From the NCBI RefSeq assembly GCF_000382185.1, contig NZ_KB907784.1, positions 310,001-374,000 on the forward strand: a stretch of DNA of 64,000 nt. Direction: 5' to 3'. Within the stretch, counting starts at the first letter, position 1; each line of letters starts with the position of its first letter. This DNA comes from Bordetella sp. FB-8. Its GTDB lineage: Bacteria; Pseudomonadota; Gammaproteobacteria; Burkholderiales; Burkholderiaceae_B. The translations under genes were made by a program, and so were the position numbers. Below are positions 50,117 through 58,626 of the stretch, one piece after another. The notes beneath the pieces were generated by a model, which was not told the origin of the DNA, did not search any database, and saw only the letters and a list, made by a program, of their open reading frames with translations.

Positions 50117-51616
50117 ATGAACAAGCGACCGATCCGAATCCTGCTGGTCGATGACGAGGATGTCGATCGCATGGCCTGCGCGCGGGCTCTGGCTTTGGAC
50201 ACGACCCATGACTACACGGTGCTGGAGGCGCAAACGGGGCAAGCCGGTTTGCAGCGCATCCGGACGGAACAGCCCGATGCCATCATCCTCGATTACCGGC
50301 TTCCGGATCAAACGGGCCTTGAATTTGTCGCATCGCTTCATGCAAGCGCGAATGGAAAGCGGACTGAACCGCCGCCGATTCTGGTACTGACCGGTCATGA
50401 CAGCTCGACCATTGCCGCGGAACTGATGCGCTGCGGCGTGTCGGAATACCTGATCAAGGATCTGGAACTTCAATACCTGAAGCTGCTGCCAGCCGTTGTA
50501 CATCGCATGCTGCAAACTCGCCGGATGGCGGACTCGCAACGCCAGGCGGTGGCCAAGTACCGGCTGCTGGTCGAACAGATGCCGGCTATTACCTACGTGT
50601 ATCCATTGCGCGACGATGGGGACGACCCTTATGTCAGTCCGCAGATTGGGATGCTTGGTTACTCGCCGCAAGACTGGACGGCAGGCAGGGCGTTTCACCT
50701 GTCCCGCATCCATCCGGGAGATCGCGCTCGGGTCGAAAGCCTGCTTGCCCACAGTATGGAGAGCGGCAAGCCGCTGCGTACCAGCTACCGCGTCATGACA
50801 CGCGAGGGCAGGCACCTCTGGTTCAGAGACCACGCCAACATCCTGCGCGACGACAAGCAGCGCCCGATTTTCCTGCAGGGCGTCATGTTCGACATCACGC
50901 AGAGCAAGGCGGACGAACAGGAATTGCAGGCATCCCGCGAGGCGCTGCGCCGTCTGTCGGCGCACCAGGACCGTATCAAGGAGCAGGAACGCAAGCGCAT
51001 TGCCCAGGAGATCCACGATGAACTGGGCGGCATGCTGACGGGAATCAAGGCCTACGTGTCCGTGTCGATAGCGCGCGCGCAGCGCGACGGACGGGCCGTG
51101 GATGTCTTGCTCACAGACGCGGTGCGGCTGGCCGATGAAGCGATCGCCGCCGTGCGCCGCGTGATCGCCGATCTGCGGCCCAGTGTCCTGGATCAGTTGG
51201 GACTCTGGGAGGCCATCGCCTGGTATGCGGAGCAGGTCGAATCCCAGTCCGGCCTGCGGCACAAGTGCCTGATCTCCCCCACAGCCAAGGTTTCCACCCT
51301 GGATCCGGATATGGCGACCATGCTGTTTCGTATCGTGCAGGAGGCGCTCACCAATGTCACCCGGCACGCCCAGGCCTCGATGGTGACCATACGCGCCAAC
51401 ACCAATGGCCCCACGCTCGAGCTGGACATATCGGATGACGGCAAGGGCATCGATGCGTCGAAATTCCCTATTGGCGACTCGTGGGGCATATTCGGCATGC
51501 GTGAACGGGCGCGCCATCTTGGCGGAGATCTGATCATCCACAGCGAAGGCAGCCGCGGCACCGCCGTACGGGTGCGGATTCCTCTGAGGGCCATCCATGA
51601 TGCTCCCCAGCCTTGA
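50117..51616 (+). CDS. Hybrid receiver-PAS histidine kinase (NarX/HisKA_3 type)
   Basis: A 499-residue soluble protein: receiver domain at the N-terminus (VDDED acidic cluster; Asp59 in AIILDYRLPDQTG), PAS domain (about 155-280, beginning PAITYVYPLRDDGDDPYVSP) and a HisKA_3 kinase with IAQEIHDELGGMLTGIKAYV (His300) and MRERARHLGGDLIIHSEGS in the ATPase part. An N-terminal receiver on a NarX-type kinase suggests input from another kinase, possibly the FixL-like one. The NarL-type regulator gene overlaps its end by 20 bp, marking it as the output. Confidence 0.9.
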   Translation: MNKRPIRILLVDDEDVDRMACARALALDTTHDYTVLEAQTGQAGLQRIRTEQPDAIILDYRLPDQTGLEFVASLHASANGKRTEPPPILVLTGHDSSTIAAELMRCGVSEYLIKDLELQYLKLLPAVVHRMLQTRRMADSQRQAVAKYRLLVEQMPAITYVYPLRDDGDDPYVSPQIGMLGYSPQDWTAGRAFHLSRIHPGDRARVESLLAHSMESGKPLRTSYRVMTREGRHLWFRDHANILRDDKQRPIFLQGVMFDITQSKADEQELQASREALRRLSAHQDRIKEQERKRIAQEIHDELGGMLTGIKAYVSVSIARAQRDGRAVDVLLTDAVRLADEAIAAVRRVIADLRPSVLDQLGLWEAIAWYAEQVESQSGLRHKCLISPTAKVSTLDPDMATMLFRIVQEALTNVTRHAQASMVTIRANTNGPTLELDISDDGKGIDASKFPIGDSWGIFGMRERARHLGGDLIIHSEGSRGTAVRVRIPLRAIHDAPQP

Positions 51617-52238
51617 CGTGCTTCTGGTCGATGACCATGCGGTGGTGCGCAGCGGAGTCCGCCTGATGCTCAGCGACACTCCCGATATTCACGTGACGGG
51701 CGAGGCGGCGTCGGCGTCAGAAGCCCTGGACCTGATCACGGGGCATCATTTCGACGTCGCACTGGTGGACATTGCACTGCCGGGGCGCAACGGCCTGGAT
51801 CTGCTGCAGGCGCTCAGGCGCGACGTTCCGGGTATGGCTGTCCTGATCCTGAGCACGTATTCCGAGGAGATCTATGCCATCCGGGCCCTGCGGCTGGGCG
51901 CGGCGGGCTACCTGACCAAGGATAGTCCGGGCACAACCCTGATCGAAGCGATACGCAAGGCGGCCACCGGCGGCAAGTATGTCAGCTCCGTACTGACCGA
52001 ACACCTGGCGAGCAGGGTGAGCGGCGCGCCATCGGGGTCGCATGAGACCTTGTCGAACCGCGAACTGGAAGTCCTGAAGATGATCGCCGTCGGAAAAAGC
52101 CTGATCGAGATTGCAGAGCGGATGCACCTGAGCCCAAAAACGGTGACGACCTACAGGGCTCGAATCCTCGAAAAGATCGGCGTGCGCAGCAATGTCGAAC
52201 TGGCCCGCTACGCCTCGGAAAGCGGGCTGCTGAAGTAA
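51597..52238 (+). CDS. NarL/FixJ-family response regulator
   Basis: A 213-residue regulator: receiver (about 7-122; Asp58 in VALVDIALPGRNGL, Lys in GYLTKDSPG) and LuxR-type helix-turn-helix (about 145-210; LSNRELEVLKMIAVGKSLIE and MHLSPKTVTTYRARILEKI). The start MMLPSLDV lies within the end of the upstream kinase gene. It is most likely phosphorylated by that kinase. A dyad at 52268-52283 between it and fnr is a possible target. Confidence 0.93.
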   Translation: MMLPSLDVLLVDDHAVVRSGVRLMLSDTPDIHVTGEAASASEALDLITGHHFDVALVDIALPGRNGLDLLQALRRDVPGMAVLILSTYSEEIYAIRALRLGAAGYLTKDSPGTTLIEAIRKAATGGKYVSSVLTEHLASRVSGAPSGSHETLSNRELEVLKMIAVGKSLIEIAERMHLSPKTVTTYRARILEKIGVRSNVELARYASESGLLK

Positions 52239-52267
52239 CTGCAGCTGAAACGCGGTTGAAAAATTCT

Positions 52268-52283
52268 GTAGGGAAACCCTTAC
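52268..52283. promoter_or_regulatory. Near-palindrome GTAGGG-AAA-CCCTTAC upstream of fnr
   Basis: Imperfect dyad (one-base bulge) between the NarL-type regulator gene and the fnr-type gene. It shares the AGGG/CCCT core of the dyad at 1293-1311. It could be an operator for the adjacent LuxR-type regulator. Confidence 0.3.
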
Positions 52284-52368
52284 CTGATCTTTGCCGCCAC
52301 GCCTGATAGGCGCGCGCCCGGATGCGGGCCAGAATGCCACTCATGCCATATGCTCGAGGGAGAAAGCC

Positions 52369-53115
52369 ATGACCGCCGCCGCACCGATCCATGAAATGCC
52401 CATGCCCCGCGGCGGCAAGCCGCCCATGGTCGCCTTGAACGACTGCAATGAATGCACGAACCGCCAGCTTTGCATCTGGTCCCACCTGGACCCGCTCCAC
52501 CAAGATAGTGCGCGAGACCTGGGGCGAACGATGCGCAATATCGGCGCAGGCCAAGCCATCTTCCGGGCCGGCGATCCGTTCCGCAATCTGTATGTGACAC
52601 GCGCAGGCTCGTCCAAGACGGTACTCATGCGCGCCGACGGCCGCCATCAGATCACGGGATTCCAGCTTGCCGGCGAATTTCTCGGCCTGGATGCGATCGC
52701 CTCATCCGTACACCCCACCGATGCGATCGCGCTGGAAAGCAGTGTCGTGTGCATATTTCCCTATCAAAACCTGGAACGTCTGGCGGACTCGCTGCGCGCG
52801 GTGCGCGGTTACTTGAACCAGGCAATGAGCGAGGAAATCTCCCGCGAAGCCAACCTGCTGATGCTGCTGGGCCACCTGAGCGCGGAAGAACGCGTCGCCG
52901 CGTTTCTTGTAAACCTGTCCGACCGCTATGCCGTGCGCGGATACTCGCCTTTGGAGTTCAACCTGCTCATGAACCGGGAAGAGATAGGCTGTTACCTGGG
53001 CATGAAGCTGGAAACGGTGAGCCGCATGATGGCACGTCTGCATGACCGCGGACTGATAGACCTGCAGGCCCGCCAGATTCGCATCAAGGACCTGGCCAGC
53101 CTGCGGGCGGCATGA
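52369..53115 (+). CDS. fnr: FNR-type oxygen-sensing transcription regulator
   Basis: A 248-residue Crp/Fnr protein with the four cysteines that hold the oxygen-labile [4Fe-4S] cluster: Cys26, Cys29 and Cys35 (CNECTNRQLC) and Cys128 (SSVVCIFP). The cyclic-nucleotide-like barrel is about 50-150; the C-terminal helix-turn-helix NREEIGCYLGMKLETVSRMM carries the E-x-x-S-R recognition residues that read TTGAT. Start MTAAAPIHEM has a GAGGGAG ribosome site. It is the likely regulator of the FNR boxes nearby. Confidence 0.95.
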   Translation: MTAAAPIHEMPMPRGGKPPMVALNDCNECTNRQLCIWSHLDPLHQDSARDLGRTMRNIGAGQAIFRAGDPFRNLYVTRAGSSKTVLMRADGRHQITGFQLAGEFLGLDAIASSVHPTDAIALESSVVCIFPYQNLERLADSLRAVRGYLNQAMSEEISREANLLMLLGHLSAEERVAAFLVNLSDRYAVRGYSPLEFNLLMNREEIGCYLGMKLETVSRMMARLHDRGLIDLQARQIRIKDLASLRAA

Positions 53116-53154
53116 GACTCGCTTCTCGTTGTTCTCTGGCCGGACTGCAACGCG

Positions 53155-53628
53155 TCATGGCGTCGCGCCGAAGCCGGCCTGCTCATGATGCGGCACGAGG
53201 ATGACCGGGCAGCGCGACTGGCGCACGAATGTTTCCGCGACGCTACCCATCATCAATCGGCGAAATCCGCGCCTGCCGTGCGTGCCCATGACCACCACAT
53301 CGGCCTTGGTCTCGTCCGCGATTTTGCCGATTTCGTCCGCCACCCCGCCGGAGAGCAGGCCCGGATCGATCAGCCGCGTCTGGCCCTTGACGCCCGCTTC
53401 GTTCATGCTGAACTGAGCATTCGCGAGCGCATGGCGACCATCGGCTATCACCGCCTCACGGAAAGGCTCGATCTCGAAATAGGCCGACGAATAGACGGCG
53501 CTGGGATACTCGACCACATAGCTCGCCAGCAGCGACGCGTCTTGTGATTTCGCAAGATCGATGGCGTGGCTGAGCGCCCGCTGCGATGTATCGCTGCCAT
53601 CGACAGCCAGAAGAATACGGTGGTACAT
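53155..53628 (-). CDS. Universal stress protein (UspA family)
   Basis: A 157-residue single Usp domain starting MYHRILLAVDGSDTSQRAL. The ATP-binding signature G-x2-G-x9-GS is present in MGTHGRRGFRRLMMGSVAE, so it is of the nucleotide-binding class. It is convergent with fnr (39 bp apart). The FNR box at 53800-53813 with a TATCCT -10 at 53773-53778 is its likely promoter, leaving a 5' leader of about 135 bases. Confidence 0.95.
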   Translation of the reverse strand: MYHRILLAVDGSDTSQRALSHAIDLAKSQDASLLASYVVEYPSAVYSSAYFEIEPFREAVIADGRHALANAQFSMNEAGVKGQTRLIDPGLLSGGVADEIGKIADETKADVVVMGTHGRRGFRRLMMGSVAETFVRQSRCPVILVPHHEQAGFGATP

Positions 53629-53799
53629 GGAGGGTTCCCCTAATCAGGCAGTTGCTTTCTGTTCGACTGCCATCGTTTCTTGCCCATGATCGACCCGTTC
53701 AGTCAAACAGCATCGCGCCATGCCCTGTGGCAATGGCTTCGCACTCGAAACCTGCCCAAGAGATATGCATTCAGGATAAGTAAGACGCCGCGTGCAATA

Positions 53800-53813
53800 T
53801 TGACCTGGGTCAA
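53800..53813 (-). promoter_or_regulatory. FNR-type box upstream of UspA
   Basis: TTGAC-N4-GTCAA, a perfect dyad with two consensus deviations (C/G for T/A at the inner positions). A TATCCT hexamer is placed so that the box centre falls about 41 bases before the predicted start at 53766. Confidence 0.7.
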
Positions 53814-53930
53814 CGGAGCCGACGTCAGAGGCCACCCCGCGGCAAGATCTGGCCTGCCGCCATGCAAGCGCTCATGGCAAGCGAGGCGGCCGCGACGATA
53901 CGCGCGGCGAACCGCACGCGATCAGGCGCA

Positions 53931-53944
53931 TTGACTTTGATCAT
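53931..53944. promoter_or_regulatory. Second FNR-like half-site pair upstream of UspA
   Basis: TTGAC-N4-ATCAT matches 8 of 10 consensus bases. No matching -10 box is visible in either direction at class II spacing, so its role is unclear; it lies 130 bp upstream of the other box. Confidence 0.45.
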
Positions 53945-53983
53945 TGCCAAGGCGCCTTTCGGGCATTTGCGCGCACCCGGATT

Positions 53984-54436
53984 TCAGTCGGGAATCGACA
54001 AGAATGTTTCGATCTGATCCACCGTATGGCCCGTTAGATCCCGAGCGATTTCCCTCTTGAGCATTTGCCGCAGGCGCGCACTGAGCTTGCGGCGCAAGAT
54101 ACCCAAGGCGCGTGGTGGTGCGATGACGATCAGGGTTGCCTGCAACGCATGCTGCGGCACCATGTCGTCCAAGCTCCTCGCAAAGTCTTCCAGAAAGTGA
54201 ATTTCCGCGAGCCGGTGCCTATCGACGGTCTCGACCGCATGACGTCCCGAACCCGTAGGAGAAACAATTCTGTCCGGCCTGTCGCTTCCGTGTTCATGCG
54301 CGGCCCTAAGTTCCGCGCCCATGACGGAAACGGTGCATAAATTCAGCGATCCGCGTTCGCCCTCATTGCGAAACACGATGCCCTTGGCGCCGTCACAGAC
54401 GGCAATCCATGCGAGATTGGGAATTTTGAAAGACAT
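53984..54436 (-). CDS. Host-attachment-type (PF10116-like) protein
   Basis: A 150-residue cytosolic protein beginning MSFKIPNLAWIAVCDGAKGI, the typical opening of proteins annotated as required for attachment to host cells, followed by LIVIAPPRALGILRRKLSAR, a release-factor-like fold segment. Despite the name the biochemical role is unknown. Start 54436 has AAGG upstream; a longer frame from 54517 has none. It lies 25 bp after the broken nitroreductase gene and is probably co-transcribed from the FNR-type promoter at 55110. Confidence 0.8.
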   Translation of the reverse strand: MSFKIPNLAWIAVCDGAKGIVFRNEGERGSLNLCTVSVMGAELRAAHEHGSDRPDRIVSPTGSGRHAVETVDRHRLAEIHFLEDFARSLDDMVPQHALQATLIVIAPPRALGILRRKLSARLRQMLKREIARDLTGHTVDQIETFLSIPD

Positions 54437-54461
54437 ATTGAACCTTGCCAAGCCTGCGCCT

Positions 54462-55042
54462 CTACTTCGAGGTCGGGAAGCCGATTGTCTGGGCGAGAAT
54501 CGGCACTTCGTCTTCATTCAAGGACAGCGCGTCGGACAATATCCTTTCAGAAAGCCAACCGCGCACCACACTGCTCAAGCCTGCCGAAGCGCAATACAGG
54601 GCCACATTCTGCGCAATGGCTCCCGTGGTCACGGCAGAGAACCGCTTGCACTGCTCCACCGACATTTCAATCAGGCGCGAGGTCTGGACGACGTAAACCA
54701 GATCCAGGGGAGCGTGGCCCACGAAATCCTGGTAACCGGTCTGGCCGCGCGCATCCACCGCGTGCTTGAGTATGAGGCGATGCATCACGGCGCCGTACGG
54801 CCGCCGGACGCGGGACGATTTACCCCGTCAGCCGCCCACAACAGCGCCCCGAGGGTGTTCATAGGCAGTTCCGCGGATGTGAATGCACGGCAGCTCGCGC
54901 GGCGCAGCAATGCCTGCATCAGGGGCATGCCATTTTGATAGTCCGGCGTGGGAAGATCGATGACGCGCTCGGACTCGGCAGTCACCGCCCTGGCCGGGAC
55001 AGGCGGCGCCGGTTCATAGGCGATAAGTGGCTCGTCGTTCAT
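54462..55042 (-). pseudogene. SagB-type nitroreductase, broken by an internal deletion/frameshift
   Basis: The N-terminal half from ATG 55042 reads MNDEPLIAYEP and YQNGMPLMQALLRRASCRAF, then ALLWAADGVNRPASGGRTAP before a stop at 54785-54787. The C-terminal half resumes in another frame as HRLILKHAVDARGQTGYQDF to SERILSDALSLNEDEVPIL and SQTIGFP-like ILAQTIGFPTSK. Intact relatives have about 27 more residues between these parts, so a short out-of-frame deletion is inferred. FMN-dependent reductase activity must be lost. The FNR-type promoter upstream is still well formed and may now serve only the downstream gene. Confidence 0.85.
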
Positions 55043-55109
55043 GCGCGCCTCGGAACGAAAACTGCTGGCTTGACGAGTACCCATCCTAGCTTCGCAAGCG
55101 CTAGCCTTA

Positions 55110-55123
55110 TTGACGTGAATCAA
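55110..55123 (-). promoter_or_regulatory. FNR-type box upstream of the nitroreductase/host-attachment operon
   Basis: TTGAC-N4-ATCAA (9 of 10 consensus bases). On the minus strand TAGGAT at 55083-55088 is a good -10, giving a start near 55076 and a box centre about 41 bases upstream. Confidence 0.8.
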
Positions 55124-55218
55124 GGAAAGCGGATAGCCACGCACACACTGCAATCGTGATTTCGCGAGCGCCTCGGCGGGCAGCACCGGCGCAATAGCCT
55201 TGGGGAGTCGGTCGGCTG

Positions 55219-55578
55219 TCAGGCCTCGTACTCGTCGTGATAACGGACAAAAAGCAAAGCGCCCGCCGCCAGTGCAATGATGATCAAGCCGGCAATCACG
55301 GCACTCAAGGCAAATGCAGCCTCGCGGCTAAAACCGAGCAGCCAGGGCGACATGAGCAGCCATAGACCCACTATACCCATGGCATATTCCTCCCATATCT
55401 GCGCAGACGCGAGCCATGCAATCGCGACAATCACCACCGCGGCTCCGACGATGACTTGATTCCATTGTGCCAGCGAGCTGATCGATGAATCGGGCCAGAA
55501 ATAGGGAATGACCCAGGGCGAGACAATGACGTAGAGGCCGACAATTGTCATGGCCCAATCTTGCCAGCGATGTTTCAT
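55219..55578 (-). CDS. SPW-repeat membrane protein
   Basis: A 119-residue protein with four predicted helices. Two SPW motifs are visible, IVSPWVIPYF and LLMSPWLLGFS, each beginning a helix pair, and the N-terminal MKHRWQDWAMTIVGLYV is typical of the family. Function unknown; family members are commonly found in stress clusters. GGGAGAT before ATG 55578 decides the start over a longer frame. It has its own FNR-type promoter. Confidence 0.9.
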   Translation of the reverse strand: MKHRWQDWAMTIVGLYVIVSPWVIPYFWPDSSISSLAQWNQVIVGAAVVIVAIAWLASAQIWEEYAMGIVGLWLLMSPWLLGFSREAAFALSAVIAGLIIIALAAGALLFVRYHDEYEA

Positions 55579-55637
55579 GGAAATCTCCCGAATGGATGAA
55601 GGCCATACCAACATAGCCAGCGGACCTGGCCATGATC

Positions 55638-55651
55638 TTGACCAGGATCAA
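55638..55651 (-). promoter_or_regulatory. FNR-type box upstream of the SPW gene
   Basis: TTGAC-N4-ATCAA. TATGTT on the minus strand (55610-55615) is a -10 at class II spacing, with start near 55603 and 25 bases of leader. Confidence 0.8.
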
Positions 55652-55735
55652 GTCTTTCCATTTCGCCAGCGCCGGTCCGAATGCCCGATTCAACGGGCTT
55701 AATGCAGATTGAGCAGTCCGGTAGATAATCGCATC

Positions 55736-56341
55736 ATGGACGAAGAAGTCATCAAGGCCATGGCACGCTGGCCCGACGTGCCGGCCGCCTACGGCTGGCT
55801 GTCGCTGGATGCGCGCGGCCGCTGGCGGCTGCACCCTGCGGGCGACGCAGCAGCGGACGGCCCGGGGCAGGCCGTCGCCCACCCCGGCGTGCTGGCTTTC
55901 ATGAATCGCAACTACGCCTGCGAAGGCCAGGACTGGTTTGTACAGAACGGCCCGCAACGGGTGTATGTACGCCTGGATGCCGCGCCCTATCTGCTGCGCC
56001 GGTCCGACGCCGGCCCCGGCCTGCAGACACACACCGGCCTGGCCATAGACCGGGTGACGAACTGGTGGCTGGACGAGCAAGGCCGGCTATATGCCGCCAC
56101 CGACCAGGGGCCCGGAATGGTGGAAGACCGCGAACTGGCCTACGTGCTGGAGCGCCTGCGCACGGCGGCGGGAGAACCCGTTCTGAGCGTACTGGAGCAA
56201 GGCATGGAGGACGTCCGAGCCGCACTGCCCAGCATTTCGCTGGACGACGGCCCGGCTGCGCCGCTTGTGCGCCTGGCTCGGACCGATGTCCCCTCTCGCC
56301 TGGGCTTTCAGGCTAATCCGCGCCCCCGGGCAGGCGGTTAA
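55736..56341 (+). CDS. Conserved betaproteobacterial protein of unknown function (upstream of Nudix/aat)
   Basis: A 201-residue soluble protein. MDEEVIKAMARWPDVPAAYG and WLSLDARGRWRL open it, FMNRNYACEGQDWFVQNGPQ and VYVRLDAAPYLLR follow, and the rest is helical. I recall similar proteins (a DUF2946/2944-like annotation) upstream of Nudix genes in Burkholderiales, but I cannot give the family with certainty. ATG 55736 is used; an upstream TTG in frame is less likely. Ten bases separate it from the Nudix gene, indicating an operon through aat. Confidence 0.75.
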   Translation: MDEEVIKAMARWPDVPAAYGWLSLDARGRWRLHPAGDAAADGPGQAVAHPGVLAFMNRNYACEGQDWFVQNGPQRVYVRLDAAPYLLRRSDAGPGLQTHTGLAIDRVTNWWLDEQGRLYAATDQGPGMVEDRELAYVLERLRTAAGEPVLSVLEQGMEDVRAALPSISLDDGPAAPLVRLARTDVPSRLGFQANPRPRAGG

Positions 56342-56351
56342 AATCCTCGGC

Positions 56352-56933
56352 ATGACAGCCTCCGCGCCCACCCGCTATTTCCCGGCCCCCCGCATCGCCC
56401 GGTTCTGCTCGCAATGCGGTTCGTCGATACGGCGCGGCATTCCCAAAGACGACAATCGCGAACGCGATATCTGCGACCATTGCGGCGCTATCCACTACCA
56501 GAACCCGCGCGTGGTAGTGGGCACCTTGCCGCGCTGGCAGGGCAAGATACTGCTGTGCCGGCGCGCCATCGAGCCGCGCTACGACACCTGGACCCTGCCC
56601 GCCGGCTTCATGGAACTGAACGAAAGCACGGTGCAGGGCGCCGAGCGCGAAACGCTGGAGGAGTCGGGCGCGTGCGTGCAAATCGGCCCGCTCTACACCA
56701 TGGTGGACCTGCCTCACATCGGCCAGGTACACATCTTCTATCTGGCCGAGGCGTCCGATTCCAAGCTGGACCCCGGCCAGGAAAGCCTGGACGCGCGCTA
56801 TTTCGACCTGGCCGACATCCCGTGGAACGAGTTGTCCTTTCATTCGGTGTCGTCCACCCTGCGTCACTATGTCGAGGACAGCAAACGCGGCGTATTCCCG
56901 GTACGGCAATACGCATTGAAAACACCGCTCTGA
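56352..56933 (+). CDS. Nudix hydrolase with N-terminal zinc ribbon
   Basis: A 193-residue enzyme: a zinc ribbon CSQCG...CDHCG (about 19-45), then the Nudix domain with the complete box [20 protein letters not shown] plus SG. NudC-like proteins with a zinc ribbon cleave NADH or capped RNA, but this short form lacks the NudC N-terminal domain, so the substrate is open. Start [10 protein letters not shown]. The next gene, aat, begins one base after its stop. Confidence 0.92.
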   Translation: MTASAPTRYFPAPRIARFCSQCGSSIRRGIPKDDNRERDICDHCGAIHYQNPRVVVGTLPRWQGKILLCRRAIEPRYDTWTLPAGFMELNESTVQGAERETLEESGACVQIGPLYTMVDLPHIGQVHIFYLAEASDSKLDPGQESLDARYFDLADIPWNELSFHSVSSTLRHYVEDSKRGVFPVRQYALKTPL

Positions 56934-56934
56934 A

Positions 56935-57675
56935 TTGAAACTGACCTGGCTAAACCTCGATACGCCCTTCCCGCCCGCGGACCAGGCGCTCGATGATCCG
57001 CCCGGCCTGCTGGCCTTCGGCGCGGATCTGTCCGTCGCCCGGCTTGCGCAGGCCTATCGGCAAGGCATCTTCCCCTGGTATGCGCCGGGAGAACCCATAT
57101 TGTGGTGGAGCATGCATCCGCGCATGGTCCTGGCTTGCGCCGACTTTGCCCCTTCGCACTCATTGCGCAAGCGCCTGCGCCGCATCGAGGCCGAATCCGC
57201 CGGTCCAACCCCAAGCGTGGTCGTCAAAGTCGACACCGCCTTCGCCGATGTCCTGACCGGCTGCGCCGCGCCGCGCGACAACCAGAACGGCACCTGGATA
57301 ATGCCCGAGATGCAGCATGCCTACCGCGCCTGGCACGAAGCCGGCAGCGTGCACAGCATCGAGACATGGATGGACGGCAAGCTTGCCGGGGGCCTGTACG
57401 GCGTGAGCCTGGGCCGGATGTTCTTCGGCGAATCGATGTTCGCGCGCCAGACCGATGCCTCGAAGATCGCCCTGGCCTACCTGGTCGCGTTCTTGCGCGC
57501 CAACGGCGTGGCGTGGATAGACTGCCAACAGGAGACCCGGCACCTGGCCAGCCTGGGCGCCAGGCCGGTCGATCGCGCGCAGTTCATCCGGCACCTGGCG
57601 CGTACGGTCGATGAGCCCGCGCCGCCATGGCGTCCCGGCATCCTCAATCTGGCAGGCGAGCTAAAGCCGCTATAA
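56935..57675 (+). CDS. aat: Leucyl/phenylalanyl-tRNA--protein transferase
   Basis: A 246-residue enzyme adding Leu or Phe to N-terminal Lys/Arg of proteins for ClpS/ClpAP degradation. Motifs: [54 protein letters not shown] and [21 protein letters not shown]. Homology begins at the first codon, which is TTG, one base after the Nudix stop; no ATG is available before the conserved start and no clear ribosome site is seen, so coupling with the upstream gene is expected. Confidence 0.95.
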   Translation: MKLTWLNLDTPFPPADQALDDPPGLLAFGADLSVARLAQAYRQGIFPWYAPGEPILWWSMHPRMVLACADFAPSHSLRKRLRRIEAESAGPTPSVVVKVDTAFADVLTGCAAPRDNQNGTWIMPEMQHAYRAWHEAGSVHSIETWMDGKLAGGLYGVSLGRMFFGESMFARQTDASKIALAYLVAFLRANGVAWIDCQQETRHLASLGARPVDRAQFIRHLARTVDEPAPPWRPGILNLAGELKPL

Positions 57676-57846
57676 GCCGGCAGATGCTGCCAACCGAGGG
57701 GGCCTGCGCAATTCCTGCGCGCAGACGCCATCGGCAGCGAACTGGGCAATTGCGCAGGGTCCCTGGGCATCCCAAAGAGCTCGAATCTGGCGCAATAGGA
57801 ATCTGGCGCGATAATAAAGACAGCGACCCGCCCCCGGCACTCAACC

Positions 57847-58560
57847 ATGAGCCAGCTAAACGAGCTTCCTTTCTGCACGCTGCAGTTCTATTCCACGGCG
57901 CCCTACCCGTGCAGCTACCTGCCTGACCGGCAGGCCCGCTCGCAGGTCGCCGCCCCCGCCCACCTGATCAATGCCGGCACCTACTCCCAACTGGTCGAGC
58001 AGGGCTTTCGCCGCAGCGGCCTGTTCACCTATCGCCCGCATTGCGACCACTGCAAGGCGTGCATCCCGGTGCGCGTGGACGCCGCCGCATACACCCCCAA
58101 CCGCAGCCAGCGCCGCGCCTGGAAGCAGCACCAATCACTGCGGGCCTTCGTCGCCGAACCGGCCTGGTCGTCCGAACACTACAAGCTCTACTGCCGCTAC
58201 CAGCAGGGTCGCCACCCGGGCGGCGGCATGGATGAGGACAGCCGCACCCAGTATGCCCAGTTCCTGCTGACCACCCGCGTCAATACCCGCCTGGTCGAAT
58301 TTCGCACCCCCGCAGACGAATTGGCCATGGTGGCCATCATCGACGTACTGGACGACGGTCTGTCCTCGGTCTACACCTTCTACGAACCCGACATGGCCGG
58401 AAGCCTGGGCACCTACGGCATCATGTGGCAGATCGCGCAATGCCAGCTGCTCGAACTGCCCTGGCTCTACCTGGGCTACTGGATCGCCGAAAGCCGCAAG
58501 ATGTCTTACAAGGCCAGCTTCCAGCCGCAGCAAAAACTGATCGACGAGCGCTGGCAGTAA
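57847..58560 (+). CDS. bpt: Aspartate/glutamate leucyltransferase Bpt (bacterial ATE homologue)
   Basis: A 237-residue aminoacyl-tRNA--protein transferase that adds Leu to N-terminal Asp/Glu. Motifs: [40 protein letters not shown] with the essential cysteines, and [19 protein letters not shown]. Together with aat upstream it forms the full bacterial N-degron tagging pair. It starts 171 bp after aat, with possibly its own promoter there. Confidence 0.95.
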   Translation: MSQLNELPFCTLQFYSTAPYPCSYLPDRQARSQVAAPAHLINAGTYSQLVEQGFRRSGLFTYRPHCDHCKACIPVRVDAAAYTPNRSQRRAWKQHQSLRAFVAEPAWSSEHYKLYCRYQQGRHPGGGMDEDSRTQYAQFLLTTRVNTRLVEFRTPADELAMVAIIDVLDDGLSSVYTFYEPDMAGSLGTYGIMWQIAQCQLLELPWLYLGYWIAESRKMSYKASFQPQQKLIDERWQ

Positions 58561-58626
58561 CCTGTTGGCGCTGGCAAGGCCAAGACGGACGTCTAAAGAA
58601 CTCGACAACTTACAATAGCAATCACC

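Larger units (their letters stand above)
53629..53983 (-). promoter_or_regulatory. Regulatory region upstream of the UspA gene
   Basis: This 355-bp gap has no credible gene. It contains two FNR-type dyads (listed separately) and a candidate TATCCT -10 on the minus strand at 53773-53778. Confidence 0.6.
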
